Assembly: GCA_963170055.1 (NCBI GenBank)
Contig: CAUJGJ010000309.1
Coordinates: forward strand, 423,501 to 487,500
Origin: Halisarca cf. caerulea
Taxonomy: Eukaryota; Porifera; Demospongiae; Chondrillida; Halisarcidae
Direction: 5' to 3'
Length of the DNA stretch: 64,000 nt
Part shown: piece by piece, positions 41,633 through 61,963 of the stretch
Layout of the letters: each line of letters opens with the position of its first letter
Position numbering within the stretch: the stretch's first letter is position 1
Translations under genes and position numbers: made by a program
The notes under the pieces: model-generated
The model's database searches: none
What the model was told of the DNA's origin: nothing
What the model saw: only the letters and a program-made list of their open reading frames with translations

Positions 41633-42289
41633 TTAAGACTTAGTAGAAACACATCTGTATCCAGCTGTGACTGGAACACTATCTGTAATCCATTCTTCTT
41701 GTCCAAGCTGGCAACCCTTGAAATTCAATACACTGATTGTAGTTTGTATAGGCTCACATTTGCAGCGCCCCACCAGGTTTTGGCCATTAATTCTGTACTG
41801 ATGGACTTGAGTAGCATCAGATAAGCTCAGCTGAGCACTGTACAAAGTGGATGGGATACGGGTGTGATTGATATAGCTTTTATAAGACCATGGGCAAAGG
41901 TGGTGGCTCCAAGAAAAGTAAAAGCTCTGGGATGGTACATAGTCTGGTACTCTGTCAACAGGAGGAATACTTCGCACTGAAACGCGAGCTTGAGGTGTTG
42001 CAGTCTTTGGTACTGAAATATCAAAGTGAGGAGGACTCTGCTTAATATCCAGGAGGACATTTTGCCGGAAAATTCTTGAATCAAGCGTATAGGGCTTATT
42101 TTTAGCCAAAAGAGGAACATCTTGACACAAAAGAGCCTCATTCTGTTCAACCACCTCAATACTGCAGCATGTGAATAAAAGACTCAACAAATTGACCACC
42201 AGAGTCAATAGGAGCTTTCTAAATCTGAGCATCTTTACACCCTGGTTGTCGAAATCTTTCTGCACAGCACAAATGAGAAGCCACTTCAT
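41633..42289 (-). CDS. secreted IL-17-like cysteine-rich protein C
   Basis: A single-exon frame of 218 aa. A second ATG at residue 20 (42232) directly precedes an ideal signal peptide (MLRFRKLLLTLVVNLLSLLF), so the real protein may be 199 aa. The IL-17-like core, in first-ATG numbering, is C132-P-W-S-Y (as in IL-17 C/S-P-W-x-Y), NHTRIPSTLYSA (141-152, including a sequon), C-K-C at 176-178, IQTTISVLNF, C193, W200, and SVPVTAGYRCV with C213. The terminal motif again has an aromatic residue (Tyr) where canonical IL-17 has Cys. C-P-W-x-Y plus R-I-P-x-x-L-x-x-A is the clearest signature pair in the cluster. A GTATATAAG stretch at about 42527-42535 on this strand could be a TATA box, but it overlaps the end of a miniature transposon. 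Confidence 0.75.
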   Translation of the reverse strand: MKWLLICAVQKDFDNQGVKMLRFRKLLLTLVVNLLSLLFTCCSIEVVEQNEALLCQDVPLLAKNKPYTLDSRIFRQNVLLDIKQSPPHFDISVPKTATPQARVSVRSIPPVDRVPDYVPSQSFYFSWSHHLCPWSYKSYINHTRIPSTLYSAQLSLSDATQVHQYRINGQNLVGRCKCEPIQTTISVLNFKGCQLGQEEWITDSVPVTAGYRCVSTKS

Positions 42290-42534
42290 ATCATAATAGC
42301 TTTCGTAGAAAGAAGCCTTTGATGTTGGTGTTCAAGTTCAATTGATGAAGTAATGTTAATCACACTCCATCAGAAAACATCCACAACAATTAAAGGGATG
42401 CTGCCCCACTAAGCTTAACTAATTGTAATAACATCAGGCAATGTTTATCCTCCATATACTGCCACAGACATAACATATGCTATGATTGCACACTAAGCGA
42501 AATCAATACTCCTCCTCTTATATACAGTCATGCC

Positions 42535-42697
42535 TGGGTTGTCCGATACAGTTTGTAGCCAAAATACTTGTCAGATAACACAGGTTGCTGGATAAGTGAG
42601 GCGATTGGTGTAGTCAGTGTTGCTGATCGCATGAATTGATGGTCGGATAAATATAGGTTTCTGGATAACTCAAGTCCAGATAACCCAGGCGTGACTG
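42535..42697. mobile_element. miniature TA-flanked element upstream of gene C
   Basis: CAGTCATGCCTGGGTTGTCC follows TA, and GATAACCCAGGCGTGACTG precedes TA (inverted repeat about 20 bp). The interior has GGATAAGTGAGGCGATT and similar words. It is non-coding. Confidence 0.75.
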
Positions 42698-44820
42698 TAT
42701 TATACACTAAGGTGATCACACATTAATAATAGTACGAGATTGCGATTTAATTTAATATTATAATACATACTGTATATACACGTTGATCAGTGTTATGTAT
42801 TTAAGTATTATATTAATTATGTATGTATCCATTTTAATGTGAAATAGCATTGTATACGTACCTATATGTACACAGTGTACAATATATACAGTATTGTATT
42901 ATGGAGTGTGGTAGTAATTTTGTAGAGATGACTCAAAATTGAAATGGGGCATAATTTGGTTTACGTAGTTGACAATGTGCTAAGAAGTAACATGTGGTAT
43001 GTTTTAGAGCTCTATGTCTGTATAATGTGTGAGCTGCTATGATACCTCTTTGTATACTCCTGCAACCTTAGGACTGAGAGAAATTCTGAATCTGCCAGGA
43101 TTATTAAAGATGCATATGGGCAGAATAATCTGGCCCATTCCATTTTTAGTGAAACCTGCTATTCAGGACATGCACTTGAATATCTAGACACATACCTGCG
43201 TATAAGCTGGGTATGAGGTTATGATCCTTAATTGTCATATACATGTGAATGATCATAATATTGGAGCCACCCTGGAGAATAAGGACACCTCTGCAGGACA
43301 ATTCATGTGGTCCCTAAGGTGTCTGTATTACACACATTCTGCTGTAAATAATACATGCATGCATGCATGGGGAAATTTAGGGAGAGTGGTCTGTTAGTGT
43401 GGGCAACTTCCAGATGCTTGGATCACAGACTGAGGTTTCACTTTGACCTGTACATAAATGTATAGCATTATGACATCTAATATTCCGCCATTTTGTTTTT
43501 GTGTCATCCCTATATGGAGTACTACCATACTCCTTGATATACAGCATAGTGGATGCACATGCAGATGGCACCACTTTGCAGTATACGGATCATATAGGCC
43601 ATACATCTGTATATACATATAAAATCATTGATCAATGCTATAATAATAGAGAACTTGCTTGAATTGCTACAAGGTAGGTGCAACAGCATTGCATCTTTCT
43701 CATGTTTGCACACATACAGAACTTTAAGCTATAATTAAGTTAAGATCAAACTGTGAAATAAATGTGGTATTCAATTTGATTCACTGGAAATTACATGCAC
43801 AAATGTACCCAAGTAACATTTTGTCCAAGTTTGTGTTTAGCTCAGTACATGACTTCTGATAACTTGAAGGCATAGTGAACAATCTTTAGTATCTTTGGGA
43901 ATTGATTATAGTTTGTAACATACTGTAATATTATATGATAATACTAAATATATTACAATGATAGTATTAAGAATAATTACTGTATAATGCAAATTTATCT
44001 GAGTAATTAACGGCAGTTATCCCACATGGAATTAATATTGTTAGTTATGGAATATTTTAAATTGCTATTATGTGCATGCAGTCATGCACATAATGGCACA
44101 CAAGCTCATCAATTTTGGTAACGAGCCATCAATTTTTGTTTCTGAAAACGAAACAATTACATTAATTATTAATTTTTTATAATTAAAATTATTGCAGTTT
44201 TATCTGAGGAACAAGGTATATGATGTCATAATATAATAACAATAGAATTAATATTGGTCAGTAAGGGGCATGGTTGACCGGACATGATGTATATTATTTG
44301 ACGCATAGTTTACTGTAACATTGCCACATGCCATAAGGCAAACATTAATTAATTATTAGTACTTTGACAATGGGTTTTCAGTTCTATACATGATAGAATG
44401 GGGAATTAATCTTGAGGGACATAACACAAGGTAAGTGCAACAGTATTACATCTTTCTCATGTTGGCACACAATGTCATGCAGAACTTTGAGTTATATAAA
44501 TTAAGATTAAATTGTGAAATGAATGTGATATTCAATTTGATTCACTGGAAATTACATACACAATGTAAAATTAATGAAATATTTTAAATTGTTGCTACAT
44601 ACAAATTCAATTTAGTTTATGATACCCAATTATTTTGAAAATCTTGAAGCAATTGATTGTAATTGGTTTTGCTAAAACAATAAGTTAACCATTCCACTAG
44701 ATACATTACTTGTAATTAATATCGGTTTAGCTGTATATGGTTATGGTCTAACGCATCAACTTGTGCACAACATGTTGTGCTGCCAGTGCTGTTTAGTACG
44801 GCCTCTTTCACTCACACCAA

Positions 44821-44996
44821 CTACCAGTGCAAGTAGAATACAGGATAACACATACGACAACAGCGGCAAATTTTCTCTGTTGTCTGAACCCAATGGGTGT
44901 TCGGTGGCTTCTGAGGAGGGCTGTTTTGCTGAATGAGTCTAATTGCGGTTTGAGTATGAAGTTCTTGCATTAGGAAGCTTTTGAACTCATTCTGCA
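44821..44996 (-). pseudogene. possible transposase C-terminal exon relic with Cys cluster
   Basis: After a good acceptor (TGTGTTTGCAG) the minus strand is open for 58 codons: NEFKSFLMQELHTQTAIRLI.. then HWVQTTEKICRCCRMCYP.. to a stop. The basic lead-in followed by C-x-x/C-C-x-x-C recalls the C-terminal zinc-binding tail of piggyBac-type transposases. No upstream exon was found. The assignment is weak. Confidence 0.25.
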
Positions 44997-45107
44997 AACA
45001 CAGCTTTATAGTAATACACAGTTTTGAGCATAAACACACACAGAAAGCTATTTGCAGATCGATATTTCCATACAAGCCAATACTTGCTTTGGTCCAGATA
45101 AACACAC

Positions 45108-45111
<4 letters not shown>

Positions 45112-45160
<49 letters not shown>
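45112..45160. repeat. (AT)n microsatellite
   Basis: About 50 bp of AT dinucleotides. Confidence 0.95.
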
Positions 45161-45169
<9 letters not shown>

Positions 45170-45458
45170 ATTATAATCAGGAGAGAAACCACTGCATTAA
45201 TTGCAAGATATGTGTTCTACAAGGACAATTATAATATAATAATAATACATATACATACATACATACATACATAGTACATACATATACATATACATATACA
45301 TACATATATATATATATATCAGTGTTTTGACGCTGCAATGCATACGTTGTGTGTGCTAAAATGCTATACAAATGCTTATTGCATAATATATACCAGCTGT
45401 AGTACACATTAATGTGTAACTATACATGTACACTGACAAGTAGAATTTGATGCATATA

Positions 45459-45618
45459 GCGAAAGTTTCTAATCTGACGCTCAATGGGACCTGCACCAGT
45501 GTCAGATTGTTGGATTTCAGAGTGATTGATTATATGGAGGCTGTACCTCATAATATAAGATGGTTGGATTAGGGAGAATGTCAGATTATAGAGGTGTCAG
45601 ATTATAAAAAAGGCTTCA
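45459..45618. mobile_element. miniature inverted-repeat element
   Basis: The left end GCGAAAGTTTCTAATCTGACG and the right end TCAGATTATAAAAAAGGCTTC are imperfect inverted copies. The interior repeats GTCAGATT. It is non-coding. Confidence 0.5.
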
Positions 45619-45784
45619 ATGTATAATAGTATGTAAACTTAATGAATTATGCAAATCAAATTAATACAGAATCTGATACAACATTATATCTACATCAGCA
45701 TTATAATAATTATTATTATTATTAAGTATATTACAGTATATTATTATTACTATCATTATTCATTGTTATATTATTTTACTATTA

Positions 45785-45816
<32 letters not shown>

Positions 45817-46082
45817 ATTGTTCTTTCTTCTTACAGTATATATTGGAAAATCTGGGGTGTTATGCAAAATAAATTTCAAGTAATACCCTATTACTAAGTA
45901 TAAGCAATGATTTCAATGATTATTACTCCAACTGTGTGTATTATATACAAAATTTATGTGCTTAGTTTCCTTTTGTATATTACTTGTGTATATTTACTGC
46001 CATAATATAATACATATTCTTAGCATATGGGGATACATGCATACACACGTACGTACGCATGTGCAATACACACAAATTCACT

Positions 46083-46171
46083 GGACATAATAACTATAAT
46101 TTATGAGATATATACAGTGCCTGCTGTTCAACAGCAGGCACTGTATCTCATAAATTATAGCTATTATGTCC
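46083..46171. repeat. near-perfect hairpin with arms of about 44 bp
   Basis: GGACATAATAACTATAATTT..CAGTGCCTGCTGTT is mirrored by AACAGCAGGCACTG..AAATTATAGCTATTATGTCC. The arms differ by one substitution and a 3-nt insertion, and there is almost no loop. Confidence 0.85.
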
Positions 46172-46422
46172 ATAAAGCAGTTCAACAAGGTTCGCCTCTA
46201 CGTACATGCAACCTATATATATCTCAAGTTTACATTAGATTCTATAGCAATATGCATGTGCTATGCATGCAGCCACAGTTTTCTTCCTCTTAAGTAATGT
46301 TATCTCACTGTGCACAATCACACAGAGCCAAACAAGAGCATTGCACACTTTCAGGAGCTGTTGTGCAATCCTGCTCAATAGATCGAGTTTCATATCCCCT
46401 TTCTGTAGCTAAGCAACATAAC

Positions 46423-47314
46423 CAGGGCTGCATACAGGATTTGGGGCTAGGGGGAGCAAATCGAGATTCCTAAAATCTTGGGGGGGGGGAGCAATGCAAT
46501 ATGGAAATGCAAATATACAGAAACAGGATGGAATGGATGGGGGTGGAGGTAACCATGCTTATAGGCTTTCTTGCAGGGATCTAGGAGGGGTAAGTCTGTG
46601 GTATTGTGTATTACTAGCTGCATGGGGGGTCTGGGGGTATGGGGGTATGGGGGTATGGGGGTATGCTCCCCAGAGAAAACTTGTTTTTCTACTTTTACTT
46701 TACAAGGTGGCTTCAGAGGCCATTTTAGTTCACTTCAGCAGTCTTGTGAATCCATCACTGCAGTTACACATGTATGTTATGTCAAGGGGGCAACGGGTCA
46801 CAAAGGAGGAGAGAGAGCAACTGCTTCCCACTTTGTTCCACCCCAAAGAAAATATCATGGCATCCCTGACAGTTATCTAGCATTTTGGTTTTCAGTATAA
46901 ACTGGAGATTTGAATGACTCCTAACATTGTGCACTGTGTTGATCATGTTTGGAATGCTTATAAAATACCTTATAAAATATTATAAATTTAAATATTGATC
47001 ATACCAACAGTAAACATTTGAGGAGGTCAAGGGATTGGTGACAGTGGTCTCAAGAAAAAAAATTAAAATTGAAGCATAAATGCTTGTTTTTTTTGTCCAT
47101 TTCCCCATCAATCCTGCCTTTCAGGAAGCTTAGTGTATGCTTAGATACTAGTCTGGAGGAGGGGGGCAGCAGCAATCCTAGGGGGGAGGGGCAATATCAA
47201 TCCTAGGGGGGGGAGGGGGGTTGGGCAACAGCAATCCTGGGGAGGGGGGGTGGCAACAGCAATCCTAGGGGTGGGGCAAGTGCCCCCTGTGCCCCCCCTC
47301 TGAATGCAGCCCTG
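46423..47314. mobile_element. G-rich non-autonomous DNA element (892 bp)
   Basis: The ends CAGGGCTGCATACAG and CTGAATGCAGCCCTG are inverted repeats (14 of 15 match), flanked on both sides by ATAAC. Interior runs of G (for example GGGGGTATGGGGGTATGG and AGCAATCCTAGGGGGG) are tandemly repeated. The ends look hAT-like, but the 5-bp flank is not the usual 8, so the superfamily is open. No transposase was seen. Confidence 0.6.
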
Positions 47315-49086
47315 ATAACCTATCCCATATTCTCAGTTAATACCACTTCACCTTAGTTTATATATGCATTGCAACTGTATTACGCTACAAGACTCCAGAT
47401 CCCATGCATGAAAACCAGTAGTCTATAGCCACTATAGCCCTGTTCTTTTTCCCACATGCATGGGCCATGAGAATTAAGTACAGGGCTAGCGGCTATACTG
47501 GGAGACCAGCCACTGTGCTGATGGGACTATCCATGTTTAAATACTGTATTAACACATCCATGTTTAAATACTGTATTAACACATAATAACTATATACTAC
47601 TGCTGCTAATACTTTATTAGTAATATATGCATCAATGCGAATAGTACTTGATATTAATACAATGCCAGTGTGATTCAGTAATTGACAGTTCTCAAGTAAG
47701 GGACTCACAAAACAGCACATCTGAGGGTGAGCAGCAGTGAGGATAGACTATAAGACCTATTTTAAGCAGTGACGTTTGGGCATTTGCTGTGCTCCACCTA
47801 AGAAAGACATAATTGATTCAATAATATCAAATTTCATATTAAATGTAATATTCACAAGGAGGAAATACTGGGGGCATCCATTTGGCATTTTCTATACTCA
47901 AGACATGATCAATCTTCATTAAAAGTAACCAAAATTCAATTCTAGCAAAATCTGTTTTAACATGCAGCTGTGGGTATGTGTGCTTTCTAAAGTATGCATA
48001 GCACAGAACAATGCATACTAGAATAAGCATTGAAACAGAGGAATGGCAATCATAATAGTTACTACACATAAGTATGCGGATCATAGTTGTAGTGGAGGTT
48101 TCACCCAAAGGGAACAACGTGTGCTATCCATTACATTGGGAGTGATGCCCAATCAGATTAGAGTATCTATGGTTAAATTCAATAGACGGATGTGTTTTGA
48201 GAGCAATTTTCTGTTCAAAGCAATAATAGATTTCTCTTACATTTGAGATTGTATACACATCATAATTTGCTATGATACTAAATAAGGCTAAAATGTTAAC
48301 ATTATAACTAAATGGAGCACAGTTGGTGGAACCCCATTAATTCATTCTTCTGAATTTTTAACAAAACTGTAATAACTGGGCAAATTATAATTAATTTTCT
48401 AAAAATGTGAATACATATACTCATGCAGATGTGGTCATGCATGTGCATTTTTGTGTGTGTCCTTGTATGTGTGTGTGTATGTATGTGTGTGTGTGTGTCC
48501 AGTTTTTCTGGGAGCCTAATTAGTAGTGCTAGAGGTTGCCTGACTATACCCAGCAGATTGGGCATCCTGAAGTGCAAAAGATTTGGTTTCCTCAGGACTC
48601 CAAGTTTATTTGCACTTGAGAACTATTCACCACTGGGAACAGAAAGCTCTTGCCAATGGGTACTTTTATCATCAGGTGTTAGTGCAATTCCAGCCAAATG
48701 ACTGGTACTGCCATATACTATCATCCTGAAAGCTACCAAGCTAGAGGTGGGGAGTCATGCAGCTCAGAGTACTATACTATAGGATGAATATATTGATGCC
48801 CTCGCTCAGGGCTGTACCCCACCTCTCTTCATCTTGTGGGTCTTGCAAGCCCACAGCTATCCTCTCCTTGCACTTAGGGGGTCATTGAGGTGGTGCTGGG
48901 ATCAGTGGGGCTGTTGCCAGCAGAACTATTGGTCTTGGTACTTCCTGGTGGTTCAATCCCTAACTTTAGGGTCCACGTAACCAGTTTGGCTGGGCTGGCT
49001 TGGCCAGACCAGGTTCCTCCATTGGGGAATTTGGTCTGGCCCCATTGGATGTTTTTGGCAGTGGTAATATAAGTATAAGTACAAGT

Positions 49087-49242
<156 letters not shown>

Positions 49243-49559
49243 GAGGGAGCAGTAGTATAGCGTACAATGGAAAAACTGCAGATTTGTTCCAATAAAAACT
49301 ACGGTCGAAGGTGAGGGAACTGGATATCTAAGGTGCAGATAAGTGAGGTCTCATTGTACAAGTAATATTACACTGCAAAAGATATGGTATTGCCGACTAT
49401 TATTTTTATAGTAACATTAAATGCACCTACAAAATATGTCCCAACGAAACATCTATGTCAAAGAAACGTGACATCTCCATCTACTGAAGATCCAGTGCTA
49501 GACTAAGTCTGGAACATATACCCTTTCCATCGATTTGTTAGAATCTGATGTACAGTATT

Positions 49560-49714
49560 CAGTGAAACCTCTCTATAATCTGCCACAATTGGGAATGTCA
49601 GTTTTATGTTGGATTAGCGAGGTTGGCAGATTAACAAGGTTTGCACTCAGTACATGCATTTTGACTCATTTGTTTAAAAACTAGTGGGTTTGGCAGGTAA
49701 GAGAGCTTTCACTG
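49560..49714. mobile_element. miniature inverted-repeat element, family A (reverse orientation)
   Basis: CAGTGAAACCTCTCTATAATCTGCC at the left and AGAGAGCTTTCACTG at the right. CAATTGGGAATGTCAGTTTT is the reverse complement of the diagnostic interior word of family A. Confidence 0.65.
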
Positions 49715-50342
49715 GTACTGGGACGTCAATCAAGGGTTTGGTGGATGCTCAGTGACAAATAATTGTTAAACATATTATTATTATACTGCTTTAGGCTTCA
49801 AATTGTATAATATTCATTGCCACTTCTGACAATGTTGTAGTAGGTATAGGAGTATACAGGCCAGCATGCATGTTGTCCTGCATGCTTACTATAGCATGCA
49901 CTTTCCAGTTGTAGTTAATGAGATTCAAGCAGCACGGGACAGACTGGCCTTTCATACCAAATAGAATAGAAGTGCCAAAATGTTTTGATATTGCAGCTGC
50001 ATGGAGTATATACACTGGGAGTGGAAGCACCAGTGAACTAACCCATACATACTCTATGCACTCTTTGCAAATGTAACCAGGTTGTTTCGAAGGTATATAG
50101 CTTTACTGCACATGCATGTTGTGTAAAACTATACTACAATTGTATACATACTTCATAAATGAAAAATCTAGTACTGATATCACACTTCCATGTGCAAGGG
50201 CTTGCTGCATGCAACGTGTTAACCTGTAATAGCAGATGTCATCCATCTTTGTCAGGTTTGCATGATTTGTAGACTAATCATTGATTGAATACCAGCGCTG
50301 CATCGAGGAAAGGGTATGTCCCAACTTCAAGGGTTATTTTAT

Positions 50343-50351
50343 GGAATTTCC
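50343..50351. promoter_or_regulatory. kappaB-like site upstream of gene D
   Basis: GGAATTTCC matches the 9-bp Rel/Dorsal-type kappaB consensus. It lies about 60 bp upstream of the TATA box of gene D, a typical place for an inducible cytokine enhancer. A 9-mer can occur by chance, so function is inferred only. Confidence 0.35.
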
Positions 50352-50408
50352 TTAATGTCGCAAGTAATACATACACTGATGTCAGAATAGTGTAATCAGT
50401 ACCAATGG

Positions 50409-50416
50409 ATATAAAA
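50409..50416 (+). promoter_or_regulatory. TATA box of IL-17-like gene D
   Basis: GATATAAAAG lies about 95 bp upstream of ATG 50507. It falls inside the upstream extension of the same frame, which argues that translation starts at 50507 and not at the ATG at 50405. Confidence 0.5.
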
Positions 50417-50506
50417 GATCAGCAATGGCTGAACCTATGCATCTGTTTAGCAAGTGTAATACAACTGTGTATTCCATTTTGTAAAATTTCACGGAAAAAG
50501 AAGAAA

Positions 50507-51037
50507 ATGAGTAAATCCTCAAGTTTGCCCAGTCTATTAGTTGTTTGCTTTTTGTTGGAAGTGATGAATATCTTCAAGTCAGCTGCATGCCCCATACCCC
50601 TTAAACTTGCAAGACCAGGAGATAAAGATGTGCTTCTGAATGTTAGCTATTTACATTCAGAAGTCGATTTGACACACCACGGGGTGGCACAACTGGTTCC
50701 GTCATATGTGGTTGCAAAGGTACATGAAGGCACAGCATCTACAATCGACGTCTTACAAGGAAGTGGCAGGCTCACAAGTTGGCTGTACTTTGAAGAGGAT
50801 TCAAGCGAAACCATACCCCATTCTCTCACACGCACTGCTTATACTGCTAGCAACACCATTTATGTTCACCCCCATACCAATCAACAGAACAAAAGCTATA
50901 TAACATGCCAGCCAAATGCATTGCAGATAACAATAAACCGTCTTGAGTGCAGGAATTGTGTAAAAGGCAATGAGACATGGACATTTGCTCCACGGAGAGT
51001 GAATGTTGGGTTTACATGCATCAGAAAGCTAGATTGA
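50507..51037 (+). CDS. secreted IL-17-like protein D, most divergent paralogue
   Basis: A single-exon protein of 176 aa from ATG 50507. The frame is open back to an ATG at 50405, but a TATA box lies in that extension, and 50507 directly precedes a signal peptide (SSSLPSLLVVCFLLEVMNIF..). The core pattern is retained in weakened form: S-W-L-Y at 91-94 with no Cys before the Trp, ETIPHSLTRTAY (101-112), C134 alone in place of C-x-C, ALQITINRL strand, C148 and C151, W158, and RVNVGFTCI with C171. The final block is nearly identical to that of gene A (NITVGFTCV). Sequons occur at 45, 128 and 155. It lies 8 kb from gene C. The changed cysteine set suggests altered disulphide pairing. It is probably a paralogue of A-C; alone it would not be recognisable as IL-17. 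Confidence 0.65.
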   Translation: MSKSSSLPSLLVVCFLLEVMNIFKSAACPIPLKLARPGDKDVLLNVSYLHSEVDLTHHGVAQLVPSYVVAKVHEGTASTIDVLQGSGRLTSWLYFEEDSSETIPHSLTRTAYTASNTIYVHPHTNQQNKSYITCQPNALQITINRLECRNCVKGNETWTFAPRRVNVGFTCIRKLD

Positions 51038-53108
51038 GTAAAAGCTATATAGACACTGACAGACAAATTGTATGATTATACAAACCTGCATAGCAAGTTT
51101 TTAATTTATAATATTATGTACAAATTTTTGGATATTTAAAATACTTTATTTTTTTAAAATGAAATAATTTTCTTGCATGCAATTAATATTGCTGATCATA
51201 AGACATAGAGAATTTCACATTGTAACTAATAATTATAAGACTAGTATACTGTGACTGTATTATGATATTATCTATGTATCCTATACGCATGTACACATAC
51301 ATGTACATGCATGATAAACAGGATGATTTGGCAGCAAAAGCTAACTGACTCCCACATTCCATGCACTATTACTACTGAAAAGTGTATATGCTCTAGAGAG
51401 GAAAAGGGAACCTTGCTTGTATCAGGGTATCAGGCTAACAGGGATTCTTATTCGAGCTGGGAAGCTGTTAGCCATAGACTACTCTGCCCAGCTCCCAGGA
51501 ATAATGTGAGAGTATGCGTGATATTATTACGGTATACAGTAATATTACGCATACGTATGTACCCTCAAGAAAATCAGCATCTTGCCATATAGTAGAAAAT
51601 TAGCTTAGTAGAAAATTCAACAACTAGCAATAGACATACGTAGATGTACAAAGGCTGCACACACATACCAGACAGAATGCTGTACAGTACATGCATCTGT
51701 GTAATCATGTGCATTCGCAAACATATGCAGGATTTCAGACCTGAAATAAATTAATCTGCTAAGAAAAGTTTATAGTGCAATAGTAGGTGTGAAGAATGGG
51801 GGGACAGAAAATGAACACACATTTACAACAAGAAATTGAGGTAAGTATTCAATATAAAACGGTTTTTATCAAGCAATAAAATCCGAATACGACTCCAAGA
51901 AAATGGCAGAGACACAAACAGTGTTAAAATTCTGAATGTGAGGTTTGCACTGAAAGAACAGATTGTGGTGACAGTCAAAAAGTGAGTCTACATTCTTGGT
52001 CGAGAATTCTTCTGATTTAAAGGTTGAAGGAAATGAGGCTTAGGTGCTTTGTGATGAGGCTTGTGAATCTTAGAAGAAGGTACCTGCATGTGCACAAGTT
52101 AAGGAACCAAGATTTAGTTAGTGGCTGCCAAATATTGTCACTAGTGGCAACAAAACTAGCAGACAGTGAAATTCGTTGTACACTACACTCAGTGTTGAAG
52201 AAGTACGTACATACACATGATTGAACCATAGGCACTCTATACTATGTGGTACAGACTGTCTATGATTGAACACATGTGCATACATATAGAGCTAGAAATA
52301 GCAGCCTGCCATCTACATACCATTTTCCAAACAAACATGAATATGGCAGACCAAAATTGAGTTGAGCCACCAACCTTCTGTTGACTATTTTGACTACACA
52401 CGTACGTACAATACTGAGACAGAGAGCCGAGTCTCAGTTTTTGGCTATAATCGAATGCCAATTGATTTGTTAATCTCAAGGTTTAGTGCTAAAGATTTTG
52501 TTGAATTGTGTATGTACGTACGTATGTAATATATGGATTTGTGATGGACAAAAATAGCTGACCAATCTTCAGAATGTCCTACCAATATAATACTGGGTCA
52601 GCTGTTTGTCTCAGCTATTTCCACCATTGTACTCAGCTCACTGAGCATATTAGCAGTAGACAGAGACTTACGTACATGGCCTTGACTCCAAATTACATAC
52701 TGTACGTACATACGTACGTACGTATGTGTGTACATACATATGTACATACAAATACATACAAAAGGAATTTCGATTTAAAACACCAACAGAATGTCATACA
52801 TATGTATGTACGTATATGCAAAAAAGAGGTACATGCACAAAACACACAAAGGCCAGCATTGATACGTACATTGATAAAGCACACACAGAACCAACATACA
52901 CTACAACAGATTTGTACAGAGTGACCTAAGGTGAAATCTCATCAACACCTGTCATACTATATCAGTCATCGTTTTTGCGCAGATTTGTAGCTATGTATGT
53001 TGTTGATTGGAATAATGTGCCTTACTCCTTAATCTGTGTTTTTTCCTACAACAAACACAATACTGTGAATGTAAGTACATCTTAAAAGTATGTACATGAA
53101 ACCACAGA
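51038..53108. other. intergenic, between gene D and the 3' end of MOK
   Basis: The AT-rich sequence of the cytokine island gives way to TACGTA-rich sequence after about 52.4 kb. No gene was seen. Confidence 0.6.
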
Positions 53109-61850
<8,742 letters not shown>

Positions 61851-61963
61851 GCTCCTGTGAGGATACGGGCGGCTTAGATACCCTTCAACTAGTGAAGGGT
61901 TGTTCCTCCTCCTCTTCCACGCTTCGCAACGATATTCTGGTCGACACAACAAACATAAGAAAA
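61851..61963. promoter_or_regulatory. putative bidirectional promoter, MOK / ZNRD2
   Basis: The ATG of MOK (minus strand) and the ATG of ZNRD2 (plus strand) are 113 bp apart. The interval is free of repeats, contains CG sites (ATACGGGCGGC, CGCAACG) and lacks a TATA box, as expected of a shared housekeeping promoter. This is inferred from geometry. Confidence 0.6.

Noticed and set aside
47839..48117. Possible fifth cytokine-like frame (minus strand, 92 codons)
   Set aside because: It contains a hydrophobic stretch, but none of the C-x-W, I-P, C-x-C or terminal G-aromatic-x-C landmarks. Frames at 49791-50030 and 51311-51592 also lack them.
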